A DNA stretch of 64,000 nucleotides from Nevskia ramosa DSM 11499 (GTDB taxonomy: Bacteria > Pseudomonadota > Gammaproteobacteria > Nevskiales > Nevskiaceae). Below the pieces are notes generated by a model that was not told the origin of the DNA, ran no database searches, and saw nothing but the letters and a program-made list of their open reading frames with translations. The stretch is taken from positions 62,001 through 126,000 of the forward strand of contig NZ_ATVI01000005.1 of assembly GCF_000420645.1 (NCBI RefSeq), given 5' to 3'. Made by a program: the position numbers and the translations under genes. Below are positions 1-7,844 of the stretch, piece by piece (the stretch's first letter is position 1; the number at the start of each line of letters is the position of its first letter).

Positions 1-331
1 TGACACTTCGGCGCTCTACGCGGCGATCGGCGATCAGCGTGAATACCGGCAGCTGGCCGTTTCCCTGCAGGCTTCGTCAGCCCGTCTGGCCGCGTTGCCG
101 GCCAGCGAAGCGTCGGCTGCCTTGCTGGCCAAGCTCGAACTGGCCAGCCGGCAGATCGCGCTGGTCCAACACGACGCCGAAGTGCTGGTCGGCCAGCGGG
201 CGCTGCTGCAGCTGCAGAGCCACCGCAAGATGGTCGGCGATTACATGAAGACGGCGCTGCTGCTCGCGGCAAGAGCCGAAGACACGCCGGCTATCGAACT
301 GCGCAACAGCGAGACAGCGCCGACGCCGTGA
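1..331 (+). CDS. C-terminal fragment of an unidentified protein (runs off left edge)
   Basis: The reading frame is open from base 2 to a TGA at 329-331, giving about 109 residues with no start inside the window. It is rich in Ala, Leu, Gln and Glu with heptad-like spacing (for example SAALLAKLELASRQIALVQ), so it is probably alpha-helical and may be a coiled coil. No catalytic motif, signal or membrane segment is visible in this part. An internal ATG at 95 is not needed because the frame continues upstream. I do not recognise the family. It ends just before a hairpin terminator shared with the convergent thiolase gene. Confidence 0.6.
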   Translation, partial: DTSALYAAIGDQREYRQLAVSLQASSARLAALPASEASAALLAKLELASRQIALVQHDAEVLVGQRALLQLQSHRKMVGDYMKTALLLAARAEDTPAIELRNSETAPTP

Positions 332-360
332 GCGGTCAGTCCAGGTAGCGGGCAAAAAGA

Positions 361-393
361 AAGGCCGAGACTCTCGCGAGTCCCGGCCTTTTT
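361..393. terminator. Bidirectional hairpin terminator
   Basis: An inverted repeat (arms AAGGCCGAGACTC and GAGTCCCGGCCTT, one mismatch, loop TCGC) is followed by a T run on the plus strand and preceded by an A-rich run. It lies between the convergent unidentified gene ending at 331 and the thiolase gene ending at 410, so it can serve both. Confidence 0.8.
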
Positions 394-409
394 CATCCAG
401 CGCGCTGAA

Positions 410-1594
410 TCAGACGCGCTCGAAGATCGCCGCGATGCCCTGACCGCCGCCGATGCACATGGTCACCAGCGCATAACGGCCGCCGGTGCGATGCAGCTCG
501 TGGATCGCCTTGGTGGTAATGATCGCGCCCGTCGCGCCCACCGGATGGCCGAGCGAGATGCCCGAGCCGTTCGGGTTGAGCTTGGCCGGGTCGAAGCCCA
601 GTTCCTGCGCCACCGCGCAGGCCTGCGCCGCGAACGCTTCGTTGGCTTCGATCACGTCCATGTCGCTGACCTTCAGGCCGGCCTTGGCGAGCGCGATCTT
701 CGATGCCGGAACCGGGCCGATGCCCATGTATTCCGGTTCGACACCGGCGTGGCCGTAGGACACCAGGCGCGCCAGCGGCTTGAGACCGAGCGCAGCAGCA
801 CGGCCGGCCTCGGCGAGCACCACGGCGGCGGCGCCGTCATTGATGCCCGAAGCATTGCCGGCGGTGACCAGGCCGTCTTTCTTGAACACGGCCTTCATCT
901 TGGCGAGCGCTTCGACGCTGGAGTCGGCGCGCACGTTTTCGTCGGTGTCGAACTGGATCGGGCCCTTGCGGCTGGCGATCTCGACCGGAACGATCTGGCC
1001 CTTGAAGCGGCCTTCGGCGATCGCCTTGGCGGCACGCTGCTGGCTGGTCACGGCGAGGGCGTCCTGCATCTCGCGGGTGATGCCGTAACGGGCGGCCACG
1101 TTCTCGGCGGTGATGCCCATGTGGATGGCATGGAACGGGTCGTGGAGGATGCCGGTCATGTAATCGAGCATCTTCGCGTCGCCCATGCGCGCCCCCCAGC
1201 GGCCGGCTGGCAGCAGGTACGGGCCGCGGCTCATCGCTTCAGCGCCGGCGCCGATGGCGACATCGCAGTCGCCGAGCAGGATCGCCTGCGCCGCCGAGAT
1301 GATCGCCTGCACGCCGGAACCGCAGAGGCGGTTAACGTTGAACGCCGGGGTTTCCTTCGGGATGCCGGCTTCCACCGCGGCAACGCGGCCGAGGTAGGCG
1401 TCGCGCGGCTCGGTCGGGATGACGTTGCCCATCACCATGTGGCCGACTTCCTTCGGATCGACGCCGGCATGCGCCAGCGCTGCCTTGACGGCGGTCGTCG
1501 CCAGGGTCGTCAGCGGCACATCCTTCAGCGTGCCGCCGAAGCTGCCGATCGCCGTACGCATTGCGCCAACCACTACCACTTCACGCTTGGACAT
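410..1594 (-). CDS. Acetyl-CoA acetyltransferase / 3-ketoacyl-CoA thiolase
   Basis: This 394-residue protein is a typical full-length type II thiolase. The nucleophile Cys91 sits in NRLCGSGVQAI, the catalytic His350 in GHPVGATGA, and the second Cys380 in CIGGGQGIA. It would either cleave 3-ketoacyl-CoA with CoA (the last step of beta-oxidation) or condense two acetyl-CoA. It is the last gene of the minus-strand operon starting with the BadI-like gene, 42 bases downstream of the SDR gene, so the degradative direction is favoured. The chain-length preference cannot be read from the sequence, and a biosynthetic PhaA-type role remains possible. Confidence 0.9.
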   Translation of the reverse strand: MSKREVVVVGAMRTAIGSFGGTLKDVPLTTLATTAVKAALAHAGVDPKEVGHMVMGNVIPTEPRDAYLGRVAAVEAGIPKETPAFNVNRLCGSGVQAIISAAQAILLGDCDVAIGAGAEAMSRGPYLLPAGRWGARMGDAKMLDYMTGILHDPFHAIHMGITAENVAARYGITREMQDALAVTSQQRAAKAIAEGRFKGQIVPVEIASRKGPIQFDTDENVRADSSVEALAKMKAVFKKDGLVTAGNASGINDGAAAVVLAEAGRAAALGLKPLARLVSYGHAGVEPEYMGIGPVPASKIALAKAGLKVSDMDVIEANEAFAAQACAVAQELGFDPAKLNPNGSGISLGHPVGATGAIITTKAIHELHRTGGRYALVTMCIGGGQGIAAIFERV

Positions 1595-1635
1595 CGTTGT
1601 CTCCTGAATTCTCGACTACGTAGAAACTGGGGGCT

Positions 1636-2565
1636 TCAGACCGGGTCCCAAGTGAACACGTCACCCGAACGGTGCAGCGGATAGAAATCGTTCTGGAACT
1701 GCGGGAACACTCGCTCGACGATCGCTTCCGGCGTCCAGCCTTCGGCCGTGTGCGCGGTGCGGATCGGGCGCGGCTGGCTGAACAGATAGATTTCATTGTT
1801 GCGCACGCCGAAGATCTGGCCTGACACGCTTTTGGCAGCATCGGACGCCAGCGCGACCACGAACGGCGCGATCTTCTCAGGAATCAGCTTCTTCAAGCCT
1901 TCGACGCGCTTCTTCTGCTCCGGCGTTTCGTCGGGAATCGAGCTGACCATGCGCGTCCAGGCGAACGGCGCGATCGCATTGGAACGCACGCCGAAGCGCT
2001 GCATGTCGAGCGCGATCGCCTTCGACAGGCCGACGATGCCGAGCTTGGCCGCGCAGTAGTTGGCCTGGCCGAAGTTGCCGACCAGTCCCGAGGTCGAGGT
2101 CATGTGGATGAAGCTGCCCGAGCCCTGTTCCTTGAAGTAGGGCGCGGCAGCGCGGCTGGTGTTCCACGAGCCTTTCAGATGCACGGCGATCACCGCGTCG
2201 AACTCTTCCTCGCTCATCTTGTGGAAGATCACGTCGCGCAGATTGCCGGCGTTGTTGACCACGATGTCGATGCGGCCGAACGCGCTGCGTGCGGCTTCGA
2301 TCATCGCCTGGGCGCCTTCGAAGCTGGCCACCGAGTGGGTATCGGCGACGGCATCGCTGCCCAGTTCCTTGATTTCGCGGACGACGCTGTCGGCCGGCGA
2401 TTCGCCGCCGGCTTCGCCCGTCAAGGACACGCCGAGATCATTGACGACGACCTTGGCGCCGGCCTTGGCCAGTTCTAGCGCGATGCCACGGCCGATGCCG
2501 CGACCGGCGCCGGTGACGAGAGCGACTTTGCCAGCCAGCAGGCCGGTAGTAGACGGGTTCGACAT
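1636..2565 (-). CDS. SDR, MFE2/HSD17B4-type (3R)-hydroxyacyl-CoA dehydrogenase
   Basis: This 309-residue classical short-chain dehydrogenase has the NAD motif TGAGRGIG (18-25), NNAG (104-107) and the catalytic Tyr170-x3-Lys174 (YCAAK). The segment VVNDLG after beta-2 is characteristic of the dehydrogenase domain of peroxisomal multifunctional enzyme type 2 (HSD17B4), which oxidises (3R)-hydroxyacyl-CoA. The C-terminal extension (about residues 250-309) is longer than in FabG-like proteins, as is usual for this group. It follows the CoA-transferase-like gene by 36 bases. The two MaoC-type hydratases upstream would supply (3R)-hydroxyacyl-CoA, a stereochemically consistent pairing. The substrate is inferred only from context. 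Confidence 0.8.
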   Translation of the reverse strand: MSNPSTTGLLAGKVALVTGAGRGIGRGIALELAKAGAKVVVNDLGVSLTGEAGGESPADSVVREIKELGSDAVADTHSVASFEGAQAMIEAARSAFGRIDIVVNNAGNLRDVIFHKMSEEEFDAVIAVHLKGSWNTSRAAAPYFKEQGSGSFIHMTSTSGLVGNFGQANYCAAKLGIVGLSKAIALDMQRFGVRSNAIAPFAWTRMVSSIPDETPEQKKRVEGLKKLIPEKIAPFVVALASDAAKSVSGQIFGVRNNEIYLFSQPRPIRTAHTAEGWTPEAIVERVFPQFQNDFYPLHRSGDVFTWDPV

Positions 2566-2601
2566 TGTTCGGAGTCCTGGGTGAGAGAGGTCTGAAGAGT
2601 C

Positions 2602-3861
2602 CTAGAGGCGTCTGGCGATATCGGCCCAGCGCGCTTCCAGCGATTCGCGGAAAGCGGGTGCAGCGACAGCAATCAAGGCGCGCGCGCGTTCGTGGATCGA
2701 CAAGCCGCGCAGCGCCGCGACGCCATGCTCGGTGACCACGTAATCGGCGCAGTGACGGGGCAGGGCGACCATGCCGCGATCAAAGCTGCCGACAATGCGA
2801 GTGAAGCGGCCATCGTCGGTTGCCGCCGGCAGCGCGACGATCGAGCGGCCACCGTTCGACAGCTGCGCGCCGGCCACGAAAGCCGGCAAGCCACCGACGC
2901 CGGCCATCAGCTTGCCGTTGAGGCTGTCGGCGTTGACCTGGCCGAACAGATCGACTTCCACTGCCGAATTGATCGCGCAGAAGTTGTCTATCGCGGCGAT
3001 CCGGCGCACGTCGTGAGTTTCGGAAACGGGCCGGAAATGGAACGCGCGGTCCTGTCCCAGGCGCTCGTAGAACGCGGCATCGCCGAGCGCGACACCAGCG
3101 TCGATCGCGCCCTCGGCAGCAACCGCACCAGCATCGACGAGCGCAGCAACCTGCGGCGTGACCATGCCGGACCAGATGCGCAGATCGCGATGATCGCGCA
3201 GCGATGCCAGGATCGCGCCTGGCAGCTTGCCGACGCCGAATTCCAGGGTGTCGCCATCGCGCACCAGGCCGGCGACCAGCGCCGCGTGACGCTCGATGGT
3301 TTCGCTGCTGCCGCCGGCATCGAAGTTGACCAGCGCGCTGTCGGCCTCGAACGCGGCATCGGCCGTCGCATAGGCGATCGACCACGAGCCGCGCGTGCGC
3401 GGCAGGCGCGAGTTGATGTGCAGCACGCGGCGCCTGGCCTTGGACCAGACCGCCGGATGGAAATCGAGACTGGGGCCAAGGCTGCAGTTGCCATCGGCAT
3501 CGGGTGCACTGACCTGGGCAATCGCGAGATCGACCGCGACGTTGCTGGCGAGATCGCGATAGATCGCCGGATAGTCGACCGGTACCAGCTCGGCGCGGCC
3601 ATCGGCCAGGCCGGCGCGCAGGCCCGGCGTCATCACGTAGCCGCGCTGGCGCGCTTCCGCGTGCAGGCCGAGGTAATCAGTGCGGTTGATGCCGGGGAAG
3701 TGCAGGCCGGTGAAACGAACGCCCGCCGCGAATTCCGGCTGCGCCTTGAGCGCGGCATGAAAGGCTAGGCTTTCGCCGGACACGCCGGGCACGAACACGG
3801 TCATGCCCGGCCGCAGTGAAGCGACGATTTCCTCGACCGTGCAGCGCTGTACTGCGGCCAT
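2602..3861 (-). CDS. Acetyl-CoA hydrolase/transferase-family protein lacking the usual catalytic Glu
   Basis: This 419-residue protein matches the acetyl-CoA hydrolase / 4-hydroxybutyrate CoA-transferase family. It has DADGNCSLGPSLDF (121-134), EFGVGKLPGAI (207-217) and the C-terminal block AINSAVEVDLFGQVNAD, followed by GVGG and DYVVTEHGVAALRG. Family members normally carry a catalytic Glu in a motif like IHTEMIS. Here the corresponding segment reads IWSGMVT (229-235) with Gly232 at that place. It may therefore not be an ordinary CoA-transferase and could be a hydrolase, a retro-Claisen lyase or a non-catalytic relative. Its ATG overlaps the TGA of the preceding MaoC gene by one base, so the two are translationally coupled. 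Confidence 0.75.
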   Translation of the reverse strand: MAAVQRCTVEEIVASLRPGMTVFVPGVSGESLAFHAALKAQPEFAAGVRFTGLHFPGINRTDYLGLHAEARQRGYVMTPGLRAGLADGRAELVPVDYPAIYRDLASNVAVDLAIAQVSAPDADGNCSLGPSLDFHPAVWSKARRRVLHINSRLPRTRGSWSIAYATADAAFEADSALVNFDAGGSSETIERHAALVAGLVRDGDTLEFGVGKLPGAILASLRDHRDLRIWSGMVTPQVAALVDAGAVAAEGAIDAGVALGDAAFYERLGQDRAFHFRPVSETHDVRRIAAIDNFCAINSAVEVDLFGQVNADSLNGKLMAGVGGLPAFVAGAQLSNGGRSIVALPAATDDGRFTRIVGSFDRGMVALPRHCADYVVTEHGVAALRGLSIHERARALIAVAAPAFRESLEARWADIARRL

Positions 3862-4265
3862 CAGTTCGCAGCCGCGAGTTCGGCGCTGCCGGTGATGATC
3901 ACCGTGCCGGCCGGATCGATCGCTTCCAGCGCCAGACGCAGATGGCCGTCATCCGGCTGACCCTCGACGACATCCGCAAGGCGCGCGCGGCAACGCAGCG
4001 AGGTGTTGACCGGCAGGATCGCCGCGAAGCGGGCATCGAACTTCAGCAACTCGCGATTGGCGAAGCGGCTGCAGAGCAGACGGCCAAGCAAGGCCATGCT
4101 GAGCATGCCGTGGACGATCACGTCGGCGAAGCCGGCTTTCTGGGCGAAGGCCGGATCGAGATGCAGCGGGTTGGTGTCGCCCGAAGCCTCCGCATAAGCG
4201 GCAAGCATCTCGCGGGTGATCGGCCCGGTTTCGTATTCGGCGAGGACAGTGCTGGCGTCATTCAT
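3861..4265 (-). CDS. MaoC-like (R)-specific enoyl-CoA hydratase subunit
   Basis: This 134-residue single hot-dog domain carries the hydratase-2 dyad in SGDTNPLHLDPAFA: Asp at about 29, then Asn, Pro and His five residues after the Asp. GFADVIVHGMLSMALLG follows, the central helix of MaoC proteins. It should hydrate trans-2-enoyl-CoA to (3R)-hydroxyacyl-CoA. The next upstream gene encodes a second hot-dog protein without the dyad and overlaps by ATGA, so the pair probably forms a heteromeric hydratase like the actinobacterial ChsH1/ChsH2 enzymes (analogy, not demonstrated). Confidence 0.8.
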   Translation of the reverse strand: MNDASTVLAEYETGPITREMLAAYAEASGDTNPLHLDPAFAQKAGFADVIVHGMLSMALLGRLLCSRFANRELLKFDARFAAILPVNTSLRCRARLADVVEGQPDDGHLRLALEAIDPAGTVIITGSAELAAAN

Positions 4266-4687
4266 GCTGCCACCGCCGGCTTCGGATTGCGGACCAGCAC
4301 CACCTGGCGCGAGCGGCCGAGCAGGCCGCGCTCGGCGTGGCTGATGATCGATTCGATGACGATGAATTCCATCAGGCCGTTCTTGCGTTCGTAGATGTCC
4401 GATACCTTGCGGACCACGTCCAGCTGATCGCCGGCGAGGATCGGGCCGAGGTAGTCGAACTGCTGCTCGGCGTGCAGCACTCGGCGCAGATCGACCGCCA
4501 GCGTATCGAGGATCCGCCGCGAACTGTTGTGCTCGCCTTCGACCATCTTCATGAAGGTCGGCGGCGCCACGCGAACATCACCGCCAGTGTCGCCGATCGC
4601 CGCACGAAACCTGGCGATCCGCTCCGGCGTGGCTTCGACGCTGAACGCCGGCAGGCTGTAGCCGATGTGGGCGCGATCGATCGCCAT
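4262..4687 (-). CDS. MaoC N-terminal-type hot-dog protein, partner of the adjacent hydratase
   Basis: This 141-residue protein resembles the N-terminal (FAS1-type dehydratase) half of two-domain MaoC hydratases: GYSLPAFSVEATPERIARFRAA at the start, then PPTFMKM, and HAEQQFDYLGPILAGDQL in the middle. No Asp-x4-His dyad is visible, so on its own it is probably not catalytic and may provide the acyl-binding half of a heterodimer with the product of 3861-4265. The start ATG overlaps the stop of the upstream FadJ-like gene (TGATG), and its own stop overlaps the next start (ATGA). Confidence 0.75.
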   Translation of the reverse strand: MAIDRAHIGYSLPAFSVEATPERIARFRAAIGDTGGDVRVAPPTFMKMVEGEHNSSRRILDTLAVDLRRVLHAEQQFDYLGPILAGDQLDVVRKVSDIYERKNGLMEFIVIESIISHAERGLLGRSRQVVLVRNPKPAVAA

Positions 4688-5967
4688 CAGGCAGCGACCG
4701 GGGCCGATGCCGTGCGCGGTGCGAACCAGGCATCGACGGCAGCGAGTGTCACGGCATCGCCATCGGCGGCCTTGCGCAGCGCGTCGGCGCCGATCTGCGT
4801 GGCATAGGTGTACGGGCCACCGGCGTAGGACGGGAACAGCCCGGCCGAGACGACCGCGACATCGGCGAGCGTGGTCTCGTCGACCTTGCCGGCCTTCCAG
4901 ACGCGCAGCGCAGCAAGGGTTGCGACGGCGAGCTTGCTCGCTTCGGCAGCGCTGGCGGTGCCGGCATTGGCGGCGCGCAGCTGCGGCAGCAGCGCATCGT
5001 CACCAACGGCGAGTACCGAGTCCTTGGCGAGCAGGCCGAGCTTCGCCGCCTTCTGGCGATTCAGGAACAAGGTGCGGACCATGTTGCCGGCGACGCTGTC
5101 GCGCATCAGCTCGACGAAGATGTCCATCTCGCGGTCGCTGGCCGGGGTCAGCGGCAGGTTCCAGCCACCGACCACGCAATCGATGATCGCGTGATAGGCC
5201 GGGTAGTACTGCAGCTGGTAGTCAGTGATGCCGACTGCCTTGGCGATCTCGGCAATGATCGTCGGGCTCCTGAAATCGAATGGTGCGGCGTCGAACGAGG
5301 CGCCGGGGCGATCCCAGCGTGCGAGCGGCTGCGGCATCGACTTGGCGATTTCCTTGGCCTTGGCGATCAGCTGATCAGCCGGGACGACCGCGTCGACCAG
5401 CTTCAGATTCAGCGCTTCAGCGGGGCCGACCGGATCGCCGGTCAGCAGCATGTTCAGACCCTTGGCGGTGCCGACCAGACGCGGCAGGCGCTGCGTGCCG
5501 CCAGCGCCCGGCAGCAGGCCGAGCTTGATTTCCGGCAGGCCGAGCTGCACGGCCTTTTCATCGTCCAGCACCACGCGGGCGTGGCAGGCCATCGCGACTT
5601 CCAGACCACCGCCCAGCGCCAGGCCATTGATGGCGGCGACATACGGCTTGGTGGACAGTTCGAGACGGCGGAACAGCCGGCCGAGATGGCCGAACAGTTC
5701 ATTGAGTTGGGGAACGGCATCGACCTTCGCCCGCTCGGTGAAGACCCGGATCATGTCCAGATCGGCACCGGCGAGGAAGGCAGACTTGCCCGAGGTCAGC
5801 ACCACGCCTTTAACGGCAGCATCGCCTGCGACGAACGTCAGCAGGCTTTCGAGCGAATCCATCATGGCGCGCGAGAACACGTTCATCGTGCGGCCCTGCA
5901 TGTCGATACGGGCGACGAGAATGCCGTCGGCGTCGAGTTCGGTCGTGATGTTGCTGTCGTTGTACAT
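4687..5967 (-). CDS. FadB/FadJ-like enoyl-CoA hydratase lacking the NAD-binding domain
   Basis: The start is the ATG at 5967 (MYNDSNITT), giving 426 residues. Residues 1-200 are a crotonase domain with an oxyanion-hole segment (SAFLAGADL), GLALGGGLE and LPEIKLGLLPGAGGTQR, where Glu146 is the expected catalytic acid. Residues about 280-400 resemble the C-terminal dehydrogenase domain of FadB/FadJ, ending in GLFPSYAGGPYTY, which mirrors the FPP..GGP tail of those enzymes. The intervening Rossmann domain with GxGxxG is absent, so no dehydrogenase activity is expected. The frame stays open upstream of the ATG only by reading through the BadI-like gene out of frame. Confidence 0.8.
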   Translation of the reverse strand: MYNDSNITTELDADGILVARIDMQGRTMNVFSRAMMDSLESLLTFVAGDAAVKGVVLTSGKSAFLAGADLDMIRVFTERAKVDAVPQLNELFGHLGRLFRRLELSTKPYVAAINGLALGGGLEVAMACHARVVLDDEKAVQLGLPEIKLGLLPGAGGTQRLPRLVGTAKGLNMLLTGDPVGPAEALNLKLVDAVVPADQLIAKAKEIAKSMPQPLARWDRPGASFDAAPFDFRSPTIIAEIAKAVGITDYQLQYYPAYHAIIDCVVGGWNLPLTPASDREMDIFVELMRDSVAGNMVRTLFLNRQKAAKLGLLAKDSVLAVGDDALLPQLRAANAGTASAAEASKLAVATLAALRVWKAGKVDETTLADVAVVSAGLFPSYAGGPYTYATQIGADALRKAADGDAVTLAAVDAWFAPRTASAPVAA

Positions 5968-6017
5968 GTCGGGGCTCTGGGTGCTGGCTCGGGTTTTCAG
6001 CGAGTGACGATCTGCGA

Positions 6018-6809
6018 TCAGGCGAACTTCTTGAAGTCCGGCTTGCGCTTCTCGTTGAAGGCGCGCACGCCTTCCTTCGACTCTTCGCTCTGGTAGTAGC
6101 CCTTCACCGCGGCCACGCCCATGAAGCTGATGCCGCGGATGTTTTCGCTGTCGGCGTTGAACGAACGCTTGGCGATGGCGATCGCGGTCGGGCTCATGAA
6201 GTTGATTTCGGCGGCCCAGGCTTCGCACTCGGCGTCGAGATCGTCATGCGGGACGACCTTGTTGACCAGACCCATTTCCAGCGCTTCCTGCGCCTTGTAG
6301 CGGCGGCACAGGAACCAGACTTCACGCGCCTTCTTCTCGCCGATGATGCGGGCGAGGTAAGCGGTGCCGAAGCCCGGATCGACCGAGCCGACCTTCGGGC
6401 CGACCTGGCCGAACTGCGCCTTCTCGGAGGCGATGGTCAGATCGCAAAGCGTGGCGAACACGTTGCCGCCGCCGATCGCGAAGCCCTGGACGCGGGCGAT
6501 CACCACCTTGCGGCAATCGCGGATCGCGGTCTGCAGTTCTTCGATCGGCAGGCCGACCATGCCGCGCGGGCCGTACAGGCCGTCTTCCGATAGATGAACC
6601 TTTTGATCGCCGCCGGTGCAGAACGCCTTATCGCCGGCGCCGCCGAAGATCACGGTGTTGACCGACTTCTCTTCATCGGCCTTGCGGAACGCGTCGATCA
6701 GTTCTTCGACCGTCTGGTTGCGGAAGGCGTTGAACACTTCCGGGCGGTTGATGAAGATGCGCACGGCGTTGGCGCCGACTTCGTAGGTGATGTCCTTGTA
6801 ATTCGACAT
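6018..6809 (-). CDS. BadI-like 2-ketocyclohexanecarboxyl-CoA hydrolase (crotonase family)
   Basis: With the ATG at 6809 the protein has 263 residues. It carries the hallmarks of the BadI/MenB branch of crotonases: AFCTGGDQ, GLPIEELQTAIRDCRKVVIARVQGFAIGGGNV, FGQVGPKVGSVDPGFGTAYLARIIGEKKAREVWFLCRRY and the tail REGVRAFNEKRKPDFKKF. The closest recollected match is BadI of Rhodopseudomonas palustris, which opens the ring of 2-ketocyclohexanecarboxyl-CoA hydrolytically to pimeloyl-CoA. Ring-cleaving steroid homologues (EchA20-like) are an alternative, and MenB is less likely because no menaquinone genes are nearby. It is the first gene of the minus-strand operon and lies 85 bases downstream of a GTATGG-N2-CCATAC palindrome. 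Confidence 0.8.
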   Translation of the reverse strand: MSNYKDITYEVGANAVRIFINRPEVFNAFRNQTVEELIDAFRKADEEKSVNTVIFGGAGDKAFCTGGDQKVHLSEDGLYGPRGMVGLPIEELQTAIRDCRKVVIARVQGFAIGGGNVFATLCDLTIASEKAQFGQVGPKVGSVDPGFGTAYLARIIGEKKAREVWFLCRRYKAQEALEMGLVNKVVPHDDLDAECEAWAAEINFMSPTAIAIAKRSFNADSENIRGISFMGVAAVKGYYQSEESKEGVRAFNEKRKPDFKKFA

Positions 6810-6893
6810 GTCGTTTCTCGATCGGTGTAGGGGTAGGGCAGACGAAGCACTGGCGACAGCAACAGGCCCGAGGCGTTTGTCTCGGGCCATATG

Positions 6894-6907
6894 GTATGGA
6901 ACCATAC
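6894..6907. promoter_or_regulatory. Palindromic operator 1, GTATGG-AA-CCATAC
   Basis: This perfect inverted repeat (6-base arms, 2-base spacer) lies in the 220-base divergent region between the BadI-like gene (start 6809) and a crotonase gene (start 7030). On the plus strand its right arm runs into TACAAT (6905-6910), a good -10 hexamer. It is one of five related sites in the window, which points to a shared repressor, most likely of TetR type given the symmetry and size. Confidence 0.7.
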
Positions 6908-7029
6908 AATAATATCAAAGCGGCGCGGCTTGTGGCGGCGCGGGCTCGCCCGCACTTGCGAGGTGTCGGCATCGAGCGCCGACTTGCCGCCTGGGCCATG
7001 CCCTCATTGCCTTCAGAACGAGAACGAAC

Positions 7030-7818
7030 ATGGCTTACGAATCGCTGGAACTCGAGGTTCGCGACGGTGTTGCCCATCTGGTGCTGAACCAGCCGAAGCT
7101 CGGCAATCCGTTCAACGCCGCGTTCTGCGCCGATCTCGGCAAGGTCGGCGGTGAACTCGCCAGCCGAAAGGACGTACGCGCCGTGCTGCTTCGCGCCAAC
7201 GGGCCGTTCTTCAGCGTCGGCGGCGACGTCAAGATGTTCTCGAAGACGCTCGACACCTTGCCGGACCAGATCCGCGAATGGACCGCCGGCCTGCATCTCG
7301 GCGTCGCCAGACTGGCGCGGCTCGATGCGCCGATCGTCGCCGCCGTGCATGCCACGGCCATGGGCGGCGCGGTCGGCCTGTTCGCCGGCTGCGACCTCGT
7401 CTACTGCGCACGTTCGGCGAAGCTCGGCGGCGCCTACACCACGATCGGCTACACCTGCGACATGGGCGCCACTTTCACGCTGGCCTCGCGCATGGGCCTG
7501 TCGCGGGCGCGGCGCTTCCTGCTGCTCGGCGAAGTGCTGAGCGCCGAGGAAGGCGAGCGGGCGGGACTGGTCGATTACGTCGTCGATGACGACGCGCTGA
7601 TGCAGGAAGCTGAAGCCGCAGCGATCCGGCTCGCCAACGGCCCCACCCGGGCTTACGGCGAACTGCGCCGGCTGATGACCACGGCGCTCGGGGCGGGCTT
7701 CGAGCGGCAGATGGAAGACGAGGTGCAGGGCCTGGTCCGTGCCGCGTCGACCGACGACGCCCGCGAAGGCATCACCGCTTTCATCGAGCGTCGGCCGGCG
7801 CAGTTCAAGGGGCGCTGA
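7030..7818 (+). CDS. Enoyl-CoA hydratase/isomerase-family protein, PaaG-like isomerase type
   Basis: This is a 262-residue crotonase with NQPKLGNPFNAAF at the N-terminus, the oxyanion segment FFSVGGDVKMF, and AMGGAVGLFAGCDL. At the first catalytic position of hydratases (the Glu of PEI..G) the sequence reads AYTTIG, and the following loop has CDMGATF with an Asp, as in PaaG-type isomerases. Double-bond isomerisation is therefore more likely than hydration. It is a close paralogue of the gene at 42871 (shared LANGPTRAxGE and C-terminal FKGR). It is divergent from the BadI-like operon and shares operator 1 with it. Confidence 0.75.
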   Translation: MAYESLELEVRDGVAHLVLNQPKLGNPFNAAFCADLGKVGGELASRKDVRAVLLRANGPFFSVGGDVKMFSKTLDTLPDQIREWTAGLHLGVARLARLDAPIVAAVHATAMGGAVGLFAGCDLVYCARSAKLGGAYTTIGYTCDMGATFTLASRMGLSRARRFLLLGEVLSAEEGERAGLVDYVVDDDALMQEAEAAAIRLANGPTRAYGELRRLMTTALGAGFERQMEDEVQGLVRAASTDDAREGITAFIERRPAQFKGR

Positions 7819-7844
7819 AGCGCAGGCTTCTTCTGGCAGAAAGG

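Noticed and set aside
2602-3861. Naming the CoA-transferase-like gene as the steroid enzyme IpdAB
   Set aside because: IpdA and IpdB are two separate subunits of the class I CoA-transferase type, whereas this is a single 419-residue protein of the acetyl-CoA hydrolase family.
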